Counted from the first letter of the stretch, positions 49,111 to 61,018 are shown. The stretch: 64,000 bases of DNA from Helicoverpa zea (GCF_022581195.2 NC_061454.1:3224001-3288000); one strand, 5' to 3'. The notes: generated by a model not told the origin, from the letters alone. Translations and numbers: made by a program.

Positions 49111-49146
49111 CTGGAACAAATGAAAAACGATTCTAAATAAACTTAA

Positions 49147-49324
49147 TCTGTACTAATATTATTAAGAGGAAAACTTTGTTTGTTTGTAGTGGATAAACTC
49201 AAAAACTACTGGACCGATTTAAAAAATTCTTGCACCATAAGAAAGCTACATTATCTGTGAGTAACTTAGGCTATATTTTATTCCGGCACGTAGTACGCGG
49301 GTGGAACCGCGGGAAAACGGCTAG
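49147..49324 (+). mobile_element. Mini-Helitron 36 bp upstream of the exon's splice acceptor
   Basis: The 178-bp unit begins TCTGTACTAATATT just after an A and ends GGCTAG just before a T, the 5'-TC...CTRR-3' and A/T insertion rule of Helitrons. A short hairpin (CGCGG...CCGCG) lies about 13 bases before the CTAG end. It contains the familiar 'ctactggaccgattt' helitron body. It carries no coding capacity. It sits in the intron just upstream of the glycoprotein exon, so the exon's branch-point region lies in the 36-bp gap or inside the Helitron. Confidence 0.8.
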
Positions 49325-51215
49325 TATTCTATATTTATACACATTTGGGATTTCTTTGCCTAATGTGACGGTTCGGGCTAATTGCATCGACCGTGGGTAA
49401 CAGGTGGATTCCAATGGCGATCAAGTCCCAATTGTGGAGGTGTAATTGTACCTCCAATTTAGGTCAATTGGCTTTGTGGCGACAGTGTCCTTTTCGAGTT
49501 ATTCTTCTTAGCTTTTGGGGCAAACAACTATTAGCAACTACCAGGATTCCGAAAACTTTGAGTAAAATGTAATTTTTAGACTTCAGCTAAGACATTAAAA
49601 ACTTCAAAAGCTTCAAACAAATTATATCTCGATGACCTATTTCTCCAACTGCTTTGCCGAACTCATCAAAATTAATTACCATTGTAAAATCTATAGTAGT
49701 TAGTATTTCTATCACGCTCAAGCTATTAATAGGAGAATTAAGGCGTTCCTGGTGTAATGGCAGGTCCCAATCTACGGGTGGTACGTGTCGGCCCAGAGTT
49801 AGTTATTTTAACTTAATTTTAGTACTGGAATTATCTTTTGCTCTTGTAATTGGTACTAATGAAGTAATCATTTGATTATAATTTTAATTTTTTTGTCAAC
49901 ATGCAGGAACGACTTCTATTTTATTCGACGGTATAGTAAGGTTGACCAACCATTAAAATGTATCTCCAATCGTTCTCAATACGATACCCTAATTAATTTT
50001 TAAAGCTTTAAAATAAAATTATAAGCCATAAAGTTTTTATTTCACCCATTAGTCAAAACAAATAATAAATAAATGTTCGTAAAACAGAAGACATCATTAG
50101 CTTACGTTAATAATACATGCACCGTGCGTGTGTTTATTTATGATGCATATATTTCATGGAAATACCAGTGATATTAATTTCAAAGCCGTGTATAAATCTT
50201 AGTAATTTATTCATTAAAATTGAATTACTGTCAATTATTTCTAAAACATTTGTTACGGAAGATTGAATAATGATAATCTTCACACAATTGAGTGAATCAA
50301 TAAGCATCTATCAGGAAAAACAAATCTAAAAATAATAAAAGGTGTACATTTTAATCATGACAATAAATCGTTTTAACCCTAAAATTCTCACATGCATAAA
50401 ATAACATGCATTTGAAATGTCATACACACCGTTGATAAATATTCATAAATAACGGTAAACAGATTGCCTTAGCAAGTGTGTATTATAGCCAAATAGCCAT
50501 ATACAGCCTTTCAGCCAAGCCATATCAATGTTAATGGCTATGTCATTGTTTATGTTAAAGCTTTTAAATATTTTGATAGCTTTGTAAAAGGTTTGATCGA
50601 TCGTTAAACGTTTTTATTGTCTGTGGTCTTAAAAAGGAAGATTGAATGAATTCTATTTGATTTATTTTTAATTGAGTTGTGGAATAATGCATAGGAACCA
50701 GTAAAGAGTATTTTTTTTAGTTGAGCAATCTCAATTTTGTATTTGACCAAAATTAAATGACCTTGCCCAAAAGATCAGCAAATGGAATTTATATACACAA
50801 TTGTAGGAAAATTAATATTTCTGGGCTATAGACAGCTTTAGCAAAATCTTAAACAGCTTTTTAAAATGGAAGTCCAAACTCCTAAACCATTTGGACTGTG
50901 CATTTTGATACTTATGAATAATCTAACATTTCCACGCTGCAATTTACTCGCGTGACGCTGGCCACTTTCAATATATTGATAATATCAGTTACATGCAAAT
51001 GCACTTCATACTCAATTGTATGAAGCCATTAACGTATAACCATTAGACATACAAACAAATCAAACGCAATATATCAAGTCGGCTAGACTTAATAGTACTA
51101 CTAATACTTCATAGTTTGTCCCGGTAGTTAAATGCAAAAGTTTAAGTGGACGTTCTTTGGATAACTATAATGACTTCATTTTGACAAAAGTCATATAAGA
51201 AAAATACAATATTTT
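49325..51215. other. Upstream intron or flank of the exon, nothing identified
   Basis: In gene orientation this is upstream of the exon and its mini-Helitron. I could not find another exon, though exons under about 100 bp would be easy to miss. Confidence 0.4.
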
Positions 51216-51247
51216 ACTATTATTTATATAAATATTATATATATAAA

Positions 51248-51578
51248 AAGTCGTGGTGGCCTAGTGGGTAAAGAAAAAGTCGTGGTGGCCTAGTGGGTAA
51301 AGAACCAACCTCTCGAGTATGAAGGCGTGGGTTCGATTCCAGGTCAGGCAAGTACCAATGCAACTTTTCTAAGTTTGTATGTACTTTCTAAGTATATCTT
51401 AGACACCAATGGCTGATATAAAGGTGAAGGAAAACATCTTGAGGAAACCTGGACTATAAAGTCTGTAATCACCAACCCGCATTGAGCAAGCGTGGTGATT
51501 AATGCTCAATCCTTCTCCATGTGAGAGGAGGCCTGTGCCCAGCAGTGGGACGATAAAAAGGCTGTAACAGTAACAGTA
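51248..51578 (+). mobile_element. SINE with tandemly duplicated head and AACAGT tail
   Basis: The head and core are almost identical to the 26.4-kb SINE as far as 'gacaccaatg'. The 3' half is different: it ends 'ggcctgtgcccagcagtggga' and a (TAACAG)n tail. The first ~30 bp, including box A, are present twice in tandem (about 51247-51305). An 11-bp direct repeat, ACTATTATTTA, lies at 51216-51226 and 51579-51589. About 21 bp of AT-rich sequence separates the left repeat from the SINE start, which may be non-templated 5' addition. Confidence 0.8.
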
Positions 51579-52139
51579 ACTATTATTTAGGTTTGAACTG
51601 AAAAAGACAGGTACAATTGGTCATAATAAGAACATTCAGATAGATACAGAACGAACGAAAGAACACATAATACGTCGGGGTTCAATCCACAGACGCAATG
51701 CGCAGATCTACAGAAAAATTCGCGTGCAGTCATGAATGTGCTATAAAACTATAAAATATATGTAAGCTAAGCTTACAATGTAAGCTCTGATGAGATTAAC
51801 TCGGTGCTTTCGGAACAAAATAACAGCTTTGAGTCTAGCGGGATTAAAACAACGAAATACTTTTAGTTTGACAGCGCATACGAATAAATAAAGTACTTAA
51901 TGCACGATGTCGGTTTTGCCATGCGGATTTCGTCTACTTTTCTTTGTACGGCGGTATATTTTTTACGCTACAGTCTTTTTTTTTTGTAGTTTGATGACAT
52001 ATTGAACCGTCTTTCGTTTTTCTATTAAATATTGAATTTTAAGTCTGCAAAATAATTTCATGTCATAATTTTGTTTCAGGTAACATCGACGGGTTAAATG
52101 GAATTCTGGAAATTGCGAAAAATCAAGAAATATATTAAT

Positions 52140-52452
52140 AATAATAATAAGCACGTGATATATCTAATGTATAAACGGTACATATTAATAATAATAATGT
52201 CGGGACACCTTTTTCACACACGGTCGGTTAGCCCCATGGTAAGTTATTTTATTAACTTGTGTTATGGGTGCTAACACAACTGATAAACTACATATAGCTA
52301 CATATATACATATTTATAAATACATATCATAACACCCAGACCACGGCCAACAAGCATGCTCATCACACAAATGTCGACCGAACCGGGAATCGAACCCGGG
52401 ACCTCAGGTTCGGCGGTCCGGCATGATGACCATTGCGCCATCGAGGTCGTCA
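52140..52452 (-). mobile_element. tRNA-derived SINE, second family, (ATT)n tail
   Basis: A 15-bp target-site duplication, AAGAAATATATTAAT, lies at 52125-52139 and 52453-52467. In minus orientation the head has box A TGGCGCAATGGTC (near 52428-52440) and box B GGGTTCGATTCCC (near 52384-52397). The 3' end, on the left, has two ATT-rich stretches. The head differs from the SINE at 51.2 kb, so it was founded by a different tRNA. Confidence 0.9.
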
Positions 52453-52467
52453 AAGAAATATATTAAT

Positions 52468-54678
52468 GAATTGAAGAAAAATTAAAGTTCGTTAAATAAA
52501 TATATATTTATATGTGTTTTCTCGTATTTTTTAGTACTTAATTTGTTTATTGCTATTTAAACAAAACACATAAATTACCTCAAAACATAGGACGGCAATC
52601 TACCAAAAACCGCTCTCTGTCGTAAAAGTCGGACGAGATATTAATGGCTGATAAATTATTTACGATCACTCCTCGTATAGAAGACTTTTGTTAAGTGAAG
52701 ACTTCTTGCTTACTACAATAATTTCCTGTTTCATTGCACAATTGCATTTTTACTTATTTGGGTGATACGATGATTTTTGTAGACGAAAATTCTTTTGGAC
52801 ATGTTTTGGTCCTACTTAGATGGTCTAAAACTGATGTTGGTCCTACATTTTTTTAATTATTTTTGAATTAACTAAGGTTTATGTTATTTTTTATCGCTTG
52901 CGGCTTTCCAGCAATTAAACCATTCGAATATAAAAGTTGAGCAATTGTTTGCTTATCTGCTTACATATATCTGGCACAAGACAACTGCAATCCGGGTAAT
53001 ATATCAGGTTGTAGAAAAATTAAACAATACACTTAACTAAGTATCCAAGGTTTGAGCATTTTTTCTCATTTTGTTATTAACAGTTTAAAAACTTCTCTAC
53101 CTATCACATTTTCTACATGTCCCACTTTGCTAGCCTAGACCAGACCAGCCATTGACTCTAAGTACTATCCAGCAACCTGTAAGCATGCCTGGAGCGTAAC
53201 TGTCAGATGTATATCACTCAACGTCATGAGTGATTGACATCGCGCCAGGGCACAAGGTGACAAGTGGCGCCACACTTACACTAATACTAGGAAGCTTTAG
53301 AAATTGCAAGTGTATACCTAAGTATATGTAGCTTGGATTCGTAATGCTATGGTAGCTTTGGAACTTGTAATGTAATGGTGTATGTTATATAAGTAGGTGC
53401 AGCTGGTATTTGTAATGCTATATCTGAGATTTCACTAGTGAAGAGCACAAATGTTTATATCTAGGCACTTGGTCCAGCAAACGTACCTACGTAATATCGC
53501 AGACTTTTCCACCTGACCAGTGGTGAATTTTTGCGTTTAAAATCATTGTCAAAGTAAGAAAGTGTTTTTTTTTTCTTATGAATAACCAAAAATGGACCTA
53601 GCGGTGGTCAGCCGGGACTGTCACCGATAGTTTCCGTTTTGATGAATCGTGTCCATTTTTTTCTAATATTGGTGTCGTTGTTACTATCATTAGATGTTTT
53701 TCTCACTTATAAATCTGTAATGTACTTAATAAAATTCGTATTTGTTACCATTGCTAAATGTGGATGCACCTTTAAGAAACCATTGAGAGCAAGTTTTTAA
53801 TTTAAATATTTGCAAACAAATTCAACAAAACTGCACTACTACATCCCTCCACAAGAAAGGACTTAAAAGAACAAAAAACCCAAGCTTTAATAATGTATCA
53901 AAGAACTCCAGGTCTGCTGTAAATCCTCATTGTTCCGTTCCTTGCATAATTCAATAGGGCAACATTCCCTCACGGACAGCCCTTTATATTGTTAATATAT
54001 GCTGTGTTGCTTCACTCTTATACCTTTTTCGGGCTCATTTTGTACGCAATGAGCGTATTTAAGCCTAAATACGAACGTTAATCAGAATTTTAAGCGAACG
54101 TTACGTGGCGTAGTGATAGTGTGTTTGTTAACGGTGTTTGTTTGTGAGAATCGATGTGTCTATGATTTAGTAAATATTAAATAAATTTGGGGATTAAGTA
54201 CAGCCTGATATGTAAATAAGATTTTTTATTTTTTAGCTTACGTTGTCTAAAGGCTTTGATTGTTATTAAAAAATAATTTCAAGTGTAGTTCCAATTCTTT
54301 GACTAGACCTACATTTTAAATTCGTAGCTAGGTATGTGGCTGTTTTCTTCACTTTACATGCAGTTTATGCATATAAAACACGAAATACAATACTCTAAAT
54401 ATTATCTACATAGCTAAACTGAGGAGAACTAACACAGATAGCAGAATGAACTAACACGTAAAAAAGACTAGAAAAAAGCTCAAATTCAGTCGCACATCGC
54501 TGATTACTAAAATTCGCAAGTCCAACAGATTGCGAACGTACGAAACGTTAATGCAATTTAATCATGCACACTGCATCATCCAACCCCAATGTTCCATCCC
54601 TTTTACACTCACACACACACCTGTATTCTCTCACTCACTCCCACACTCCACCCTTCGCGCGCCAAATTCGGATCAACC
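52468..54678. other. No gene seen
   Basis: AT-rich sequence; the composition becomes more GC-rich and C-rich only just before the X-box. Confidence 0.4.
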
Positions 54679-54692
54679 GTTGCCATAGCAAC
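54679..54692. promoter_or_regulatory. Perfect X-box (RFX transcription-factor site)
   Basis: GTTGCCATAGCAAC is a 14-bp near-perfect inverted repeat that fits the canonical RFX X-box consensus (RYYRCC-N-RRCAAC type). It sits in a locally GC-richer patch (about 54655-54730, with CGCGCGCC just upstream) within otherwise AT-rich DNA. It lies about 5.6 kb upstream of the minus-strand exon at 48.65-49.11 kb in gene orientation. Whether it is a promoter or enhancer element is not shown by the sequence. Confidence 0.5.
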
Positions 54693-54764
54693 GGGTCCAA
54701 ACAACCGTTTCTTTGCACCAGCTAATTTTGATCTGTCCGACCAATCTACTTATTCTAAAACGTC

Positions 54765-55056
54765 CACGGAATAAGGAAAGATGAACAGAGATGCTATAGT
54801 AGTGATAGGTCTGCCGCCTTCTTCTAGGTCAAACAGATACGGCGAACGATCAATTACGAGTGAAATAACGAGGCGTTTGGGTTCTTTGAGACACCTGTCA
54901 ACGATTTTTGGTATTACAAAAATGGTCGGTCCAAAGGAAGCGTTTAAAGGCGAAGACAGTAACTTTCCTCGTCTCATACACACCCGCATTTTGGCACGCT
55001 ACTTTCTTAGGAGATTTTGCAATATGGCACCTCCGCTAGTCATTTTGTTCTCCATG
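54765..55056. mobile_element. hAT-like MITE, copy 4
   Basis: It begins CACGGAATAAGGAAAGATG and ends ...TTCTCCATG. The 8-bp flanks AAAACGTC (54757-54764) and AAAACGTT (55057-55064) agree in 7 of 8. The open frame across it (54781-55152) is incidental. Confidence 0.7.
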
Positions 55057-55743
55057 AAAACGTTCCACATGTACAAACAATCACAGTTCAACTTATACTG
55101 GACAGCAATCAATCCCGATTACTGCAAATTATACCTTGATCAAAGGGATTAAAGTGCAATTTCAGTTAATTACTTGGCGAAGGTGTGATAAATGTTGTTT
55201 TCTGTTTTAAGGGAGGCTAGGGAACTATGTTCCTATTTATTGGCTAGGGTCTACTGGATTTGTGGACCCTTTGAAGATAATTGCTTCGATTACTTGGTAA
55301 GGAGATGTAATAGATTGTCTGGGTTTACAAATTACCTTGTATGTAGTTTAATTGATTCATTTGGGAGAGGGAAAGCTACTAGCAGAAGATTGATATGTGC
55401 AAATCCGATATATATTTTGCAATAAAAAAAACCCACACTTATTTAATAAAGGAATTAAATGAAGTTATATTAATCTTGTTATTTAAAATTAGATTTGTTC
55501 CCAATGACCATCTTATATCCTAAAATAACATAAAAAAATAAAGGAACTAATTATGAAACTTTTATTTTATACCTACCAATTGTTTATTTCATAAATAACA
55601 AGCATACAAAAGCATACATAGAAAAATTACCTTCCTACACTTATGCTTATTTGCATTCTCGACCAAGCAACCCCTTTATATTGCCCCTTAAGTCATAAGC
55701 ACAGTCACGTCAAAAACTACACCGACAAAACCAAAAAAACAAA

Positions 55744-56047
55744 GACGGCCAAGTCCGAGTCAGACTCGTACACGATCAGTTCAAAAATAAGAGGGTCCAA
55801 AGTTAGTCTAGTTTTCAGTATATTTAATAGTAAAAACGTAATAGTAAAAATATTACTATCACGGTTCATCATGATACACAGCTTGGTGAACAAACTAGCC
55901 TCAATAGGGTTCTGTTTTTTTCTTTGGGCACGAAACTCTTAGAAACTTTAATGTCCCACTAAGACTAACACTTCATGAGGCAGCCTGGTGACAGACAGAC
56001 AGCGATGTCTCAGAATAGGGTTTTACCCTTTGGGAGCGGAACCCTAA
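55744..56047 (+). repeat. GGCCAAGTGCGAG repeat, old copy
   Basis: 'gacggccaagtccgagtcag' to 'gggagcggaaccctaaata', with 'cagcctggtgacagacagac'. It is strongly diverged and has internal rearrangement. Confidence 0.65.
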
Positions 56048-56407
56048 ATAACACGCATTTCAAATTTTCACTTTCACATTTCACCGAAAACAATCAAAAT
56101 CCTACCATAGGTACGTGAGGTACTCTTCTGCATACATTGCCTTATAAAAGAACTTTTCCCTACAGCACTCGAAGAACAATACATGTCAAACCGAGCACTC
56201 CCAAAGAAATATTGAAAGGGATGCTTGCAGAAATCAATTCAGTGTACAGAGAACGCAGAGGGTGCAACCCTTAGAGGGACGAGACGTTTTGGTTTCTGGT
56301 GTACGTTTCCATTGTTTTAAATTTTTTGTGTAGGAGACATCTAAAGACAATGGAAGAATTTAACAAAAAAATTTCAGAGATATAACAATTTTGAGTATCA
56401 GGAAATT

Positions 56408-56475
56408 AACTTCATAGATAAAATGACTTGGTATAGCTATACATACATATACCGAGTCATTTTATCTATAAAGTT
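56408..56475. repeat. Near-perfect 28-bp hairpin, 12-base loop
   Basis: Arms 56408-56435 and 56448-56475 pair with 26 Watson-Crick pairs, one G-U wobble and one C-A mismatch. The 68-base span is microRNA-precursor sized. It could instead be a tiny MITE. No known microRNA is recognised. Confidence 0.6.
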
Positions 56476-56903
56476 ATTTTTTTTCAGGTTTTGCTTTTCA
56501 GTAGCCAGGGAAGCTTTTTGAATGAACTGACAGTGATAAATGGCGGGATATGGATGTGACGGGACTATAGGTTCACAACTCTGCTTTACCTATCCTAGTA
56601 AATAAATATTTCGATGCGTAAGTAATGCTTTCAGAAAAAGGCTCCTGTGTAGAAGAAGGTCATCTCAATAAGACTTCAAAAGGAATTCAGGCCCTTTCTG
56701 TAAAACAATTTATCAGTCAGAATCGCAGTAAATTAATTCCTCTTATCATAAATCATATAAATATAATCTTAGAACAAACGATTTCGATTTCATTAGAGAC
56801 GCCTTCCTCATACCGATCTATTTTAACTCTGCGACATCAATTATAATTTTACGGTTGAATTCTATTTTAACACTAAATTAGCTACAGAACGCTCTACTTA
56901 TAG

Positions 56904-57166
56904 CACCCGCAAACTGAAAACTAAACAGTCGGCCGACAGTCGCCCCCATGATAGTCAATTTTTTTTAAATTAAAATCTTGATTCCAATGATACATTTCAG
57001 TCGGCCTGAAACTGATCTTTGTAATGTGCGCACTACCATTCATCCACATACATACATTATTGTATTAACATTTATGATACATGAATGTACTACACTTCAT
57101 CTTCATACTGATTTAGGTATGAGCCCAAACCAACTATCGGCCGACTAAAAGTTTCTAGTGTGTGTT
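56904..57166. mobile_element. GTCGGCCGAC MITE, copy 2
   Basis: It shares the left end 'ctaaacagtcggccgacagt', the interior 'aaaatcttgattccaatg' and the right end 'actatcggccgactaaaagt' with the 2.3-kb copy. It too is bordered by direct repeats, 56873-56903 and 57171-57204; the first 21 bp agree in 20. Confidence 0.7.
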
Positions 57167-57201
57167 TACTCTAAATTAGCCACAGAACGCTTCGCTTACT
57201 A

Positions 57202-58165
57202 TAGTTCGGCCATTCAGAGAATGCGTTCCTGACACGTCGCGATTGAACTGACGACGTAACTTTGCAATGGCGTTGCAGTTACGATAAAAATATTTTTGCT
57301 GGTTGTTTACCGTTTTAACAATTGAGGAGCATTAAAACAACATTATTATATCAATAATCAATGAATGTTATAATTTTGTGCCAAACTGAGTGTCAAATAA
57401 CTTGGTAAACAATATTTTTCTAAATCTATACTGCGCTATTACAAGGTTATGTCAGCGGTTTATATTTTGTAGTGCTGTGCTAAAAATAACAGGCAAGTAT
57501 CGTAATCTGTTCTTATACAGTTATAATATAAAATAATACGTTTTGATTTTCTTTTTAAGAATTGGAAAATAATGGACTATAAGACTTAATTATAACTTTT
57601 ATGAAATATAAAAATAAAACTATGACCAAACCGCATTTTTATACTTAGATTAAAAATGGTAACCCCAAATGGCGTTATGGGCCGCCATTTTGTGACGCTA
57701 AAACAGTCGTCCGTTGTCGTTTCGTGCGCATAGACCACGTTTTTCAAGTGTTTTCGATCTGTTTTTATTTGATTACCCGGCTTTTGTTAGACCGAGATAT
57801 CAGGATTGATTCTGTTATTGATAATAATATAATTATACATGTAGGCGAAGATGATGATAAAGACACCACCTCCTCAAGCAAATCGGAGTCTGATTAATAT
57901 TCTGTTCGCACATTCAATTCAATGTACTTGTAACAAAGAATAAATAAAACAATTTTATTATATGAATATTACCTTTTTTTGGTTTCCACTTAAATAACTA
58001 AAATATAAAACAAATGATTCCGCCAATTTAAAACGAAAATAATCTTAAAATAATGCGGCGGTTCATTTTGAAGGAACGGTAACGAACTCAGTGTTATGTT
58101 GTGCCCATCACTAGTCGTGACTAACTGATAGGTGTCAGGAACGCATTCTCTGAACGGCCGAAGTA
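57202..58165 (+). mobile_element. TAGTTCGGCC TIR element, long copy (964 bp)
   Basis: Flanked by TA (57200-57201, 58166-58167). The left end is TAGTTCGGCCATTCAGAGAA; the right inverted end matches for about 36 bp, then diverges. Near 57795-57900 a possible terminal coding exon ends ...DTTSSSKSESD-stop, with AATAAA about 45 bp later, so this may be a decayed transposase-bearing element. Confidence 0.75.
57795..57898 (+). pseudogene. Possible terminal exon remnant inside the 57.2-kb element
   Basis: A pyrimidine-rich stretch ending TTTTGTTAG could be a splice acceptor. It opens a short frame (DRDIRIDSVIDNN, then IIIHVGEDDDKD and the acidic Ser-rich end TTSSSKSESD) with a TAA stop at about 57896-57898. 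AATAAATAAAA, a polyadenylation-type signal, follows about 45 bp downstream. I do not recognise the family. The acidic tail looks more coding-like than its surroundings, but this is inference. Confidence 0.3.
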
Positions 58166-59025
58166 TAGGTAATAAAATTTAAATGGTTTTCGGTTCAAAT
58201 CTGTGGTCTTACTTTAGGATTTGTGCTTGAATATCAATGTTATAAATTAGAGAACGGATTATCATAGGCTTAGCTGTTTAAACGCCTTGACAAATACTAA
58301 GCTGGGATAGTTGTTTTTACCTACTGAGTAGAATTGCTAACATCATTTGCCGTCTCTTATCGCCTGTTGAGGTATTCTGGTACTACTATAACAGTTTTTT
58401 GTGTGCCAATAAAAAGCTCTGACGAAATTAGCACAAAACAATATCTTTAATTAAAATAATGCTGTAAGTATAGTGTTTTCAAACTATGTACTTAAAAACT
58501 TTTGCATTGGTACTTCATATATATCTTAAAAGTAAGCCTAAAGATGAAAAGTCATTTATTCAAATTTGGCTGAAATTCAGCACTTTTTGAATGTCAAATT
58601 TACAAAAGACAGCCCCCAAAACGCCCTCCCTTCACCACTTCCTATGTGTTTTTCCTAAATGCCTAACTTACATCACTAAGAGAGGATGCTGCACACACAT
58701 CGTTTTACAACAGTACTTCATATTCACACGAAGTATTGAACAAAACCAATCACCCTCTGTTAAAAACCAAAGTTAATCCGCAATGTATTGTTTGACGTGT
58801 CGCGTACAACTGTGTACACCAGTCGAGTGACCCACTTCTCTTGAACTTACTGATAAACACGAACGTTGAGACTAAATTACTTGGTCTTACGTTTTTTTTA
58901 TATAATCTATACATATAATAAATCTGTAAAAAAACTGTGTCTGTACATTGAATATATTAAAAAAATAATAATTGGGTGGGGTTTAGAAACAGTAATGGAG
59001 CACAAATCCAAAAAAAAAATTCTGT

Positions 59026-59075
59026 CTGTTTGTCTGTATGTCTGTATGTCTGTATGTCTGTATGTCTGTTTGTTT
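59026..59075. repeat. (TGTATGTC)n array in Helitron B
   Basis: Five to six 8-bp units of TGTCTGTA type. Helitron A has a shorter array at 38570-38608, so unit number varies between copies. Confidence 0.8.
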
Positions 59076-59188
59076 GTACACGCTAATCTTCCGAACTACT
59101 GAACGGATTTCAATGATTTTTTCTTTGTTGTATCAGTATTAGGCCTGGTCAACATATAGGCTATAATTTATCTTCGAAACTTGAAGAC

Positions 59189-59690
59189 CTGATGCAGAAC
59201 TCCAACAGACCAATAAAACTATAAGAGATACAAATATGGTGCCGTGGCAAAAATTGTTTCATTTGATGAGCATTTTCAGCTGAGATTATAAATTTTAAGA
59301 TCTGGAACACCTGATGTGGAACCCCAAGAGCCCAGCTTCTCTGTACCATATACAGGTATGCCGTTTTAGCAAAAGTTGTTCAATTTGATAAGCACTTTCT
59401 ATTGACTTATACAAATTGAAGATCTAAAACACCTGATGTGGAACTCCAGGGGCCCAGCTAGACTATAGCATATAGAGGTATGACGTTTTAGCAAAAGTTG
59501 TTCAATCTGATAAGCACTCTCTGTTGACTTATAAAAATTGAAGATGTAAAACACCTAATGTGGAAACCCAGGAGCCCAGCTAGACTATAGCTTATAAAGA
59601 TATGACGTTTTAGCAAAAGTGGTTCAATCTGATAAGCACTCTCTATTGACGTGTAAACCTCGAAGATCTGGAACACCTGATGTGGAACTT
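59189..59690 (+). repeat. 122-bp tandem repeats in Helitron B
   Basis: The same unit recurs at about 59189, 59311, 59433, 59555 and 59677. The fifth start is absent from copy A because of the 151-bp deletion there. Confidence 0.85.
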
Positions 59691-60643
59691 CAAGAGCAAT
59701 ACTACACTTGAAATGTATAGAAATGAATGTTATGAAATAGGTATAGTGAATCAAAATAAGTAATTAGTCCGTCTTTTAGATAACCCTAAAATAATGGACA
59801 CGCATTTTTCTTTTCTCTCTCTCACAAACAAATAATAACGAAGATACAACAACGCTTGAATTTCGTGTTAAGTCACTGCTTAGTACAAATTTTACATACC
59901 TAGACGTGGCGTCACGAGCCTCCACTCTCTAACTTTGTTGCGTTTTATCTTCATTATTATTTTGTATATCTCTTCCAGACCTCGGGACTACAGAGTTCCA
60001 AATTTTTGGGAGGCAAACGTGGGGTCGAAGCCAACACGCTGAAGCCCTTTTGAGACAACTTTAATGAAATGGTGACACAAAACCGACGATTATCCCTTTA
60101 TACACTATAGAAATGAACCCAAGGACAATCCCCGGTGGACGTCGTTAAAAAAAAGACAATCCCCGGTTCTGTGCTAAACTATTGCTAACTATGGAGGAAA
60201 ACTACTTGGGCTATTTTGATGGGATGTTAGTGGATGACAATGTATTAGGTACATGTAAAAACGGCAGGTGGAGACTCGCCACCTCACTTACTGTAACCAG
60301 TCACTGAATAGCAACAAGAGGGCAATAGGGACATGAGCGGCTGAAGGGTGAGGATACCTCGGCGGACTTTAAACGCGGATTACGCGCTCCCTGTGCTTAC
60401 CATGAGGCACCTACCCTCCGAGCAGGGCCACTAATCCTGCTCTAGCGACTCCACTCTGGACGGCCAAGCCAAGCCAGAGGCGTGAGACCTACCCCCGTCA
60501 TGGTTCACTCCGACCGGCCGGAGATGGGGGACAGTATACTCTCCCTGGAGAACTCAGTATATATAGCCCCGCGGGGTCGCTACTCCCCGTCATCAGCCTC
60601 AGATGTCTTGCGGTGCCTATATCTCATTATTATTGTCGTTATT

Positions 60644-61018
60644 ATCTCAAGAGCCTTTGTCCCAATTATGTTAGGGTCGACTTCCAGTCACGATGCAACT
60701 GAGTACCAGTGTTTTACAAGGAGCGACTGCCTATCTGACCTCCACAACCCGGTTACCCCTTGGTAAGACTTACTGGCTTCTGACTACCCATAACGACTGC
60801 CAAGAATGTTCAATGACAGTCGGAACCTACAGTTTAACATCCCCTCCAAATAACGGTCATTGGTATCCAAAATATACGTAGAAAGTACATACGAACTTAG
60901 AAAAGTTGCATTGGCAGGCACTTGCCAGACCTGGAATCAAAGACGCACGCTCATACTTGAGAGATTGGTTCTCTACCCACTAAACCACCACGAATTCCAC
61001 TAAGTCACCACGACTTTG
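60644..61018 (-). mobile_element. SINE captured inside Helitron copy B
   Basis: Same SINE as in copy A, with the same duplicated A-box head and small indels (for example, copy B lacks a CGCTCAACCCAACACC stretch found in A). It is a co-amplified passenger, not an independent insertion. Confidence 0.8.

Noticed and set aside
54781..55152. 123-codon open frame
   Set aside because: It covers a hAT-like MITE whose other copies do not keep the frame.
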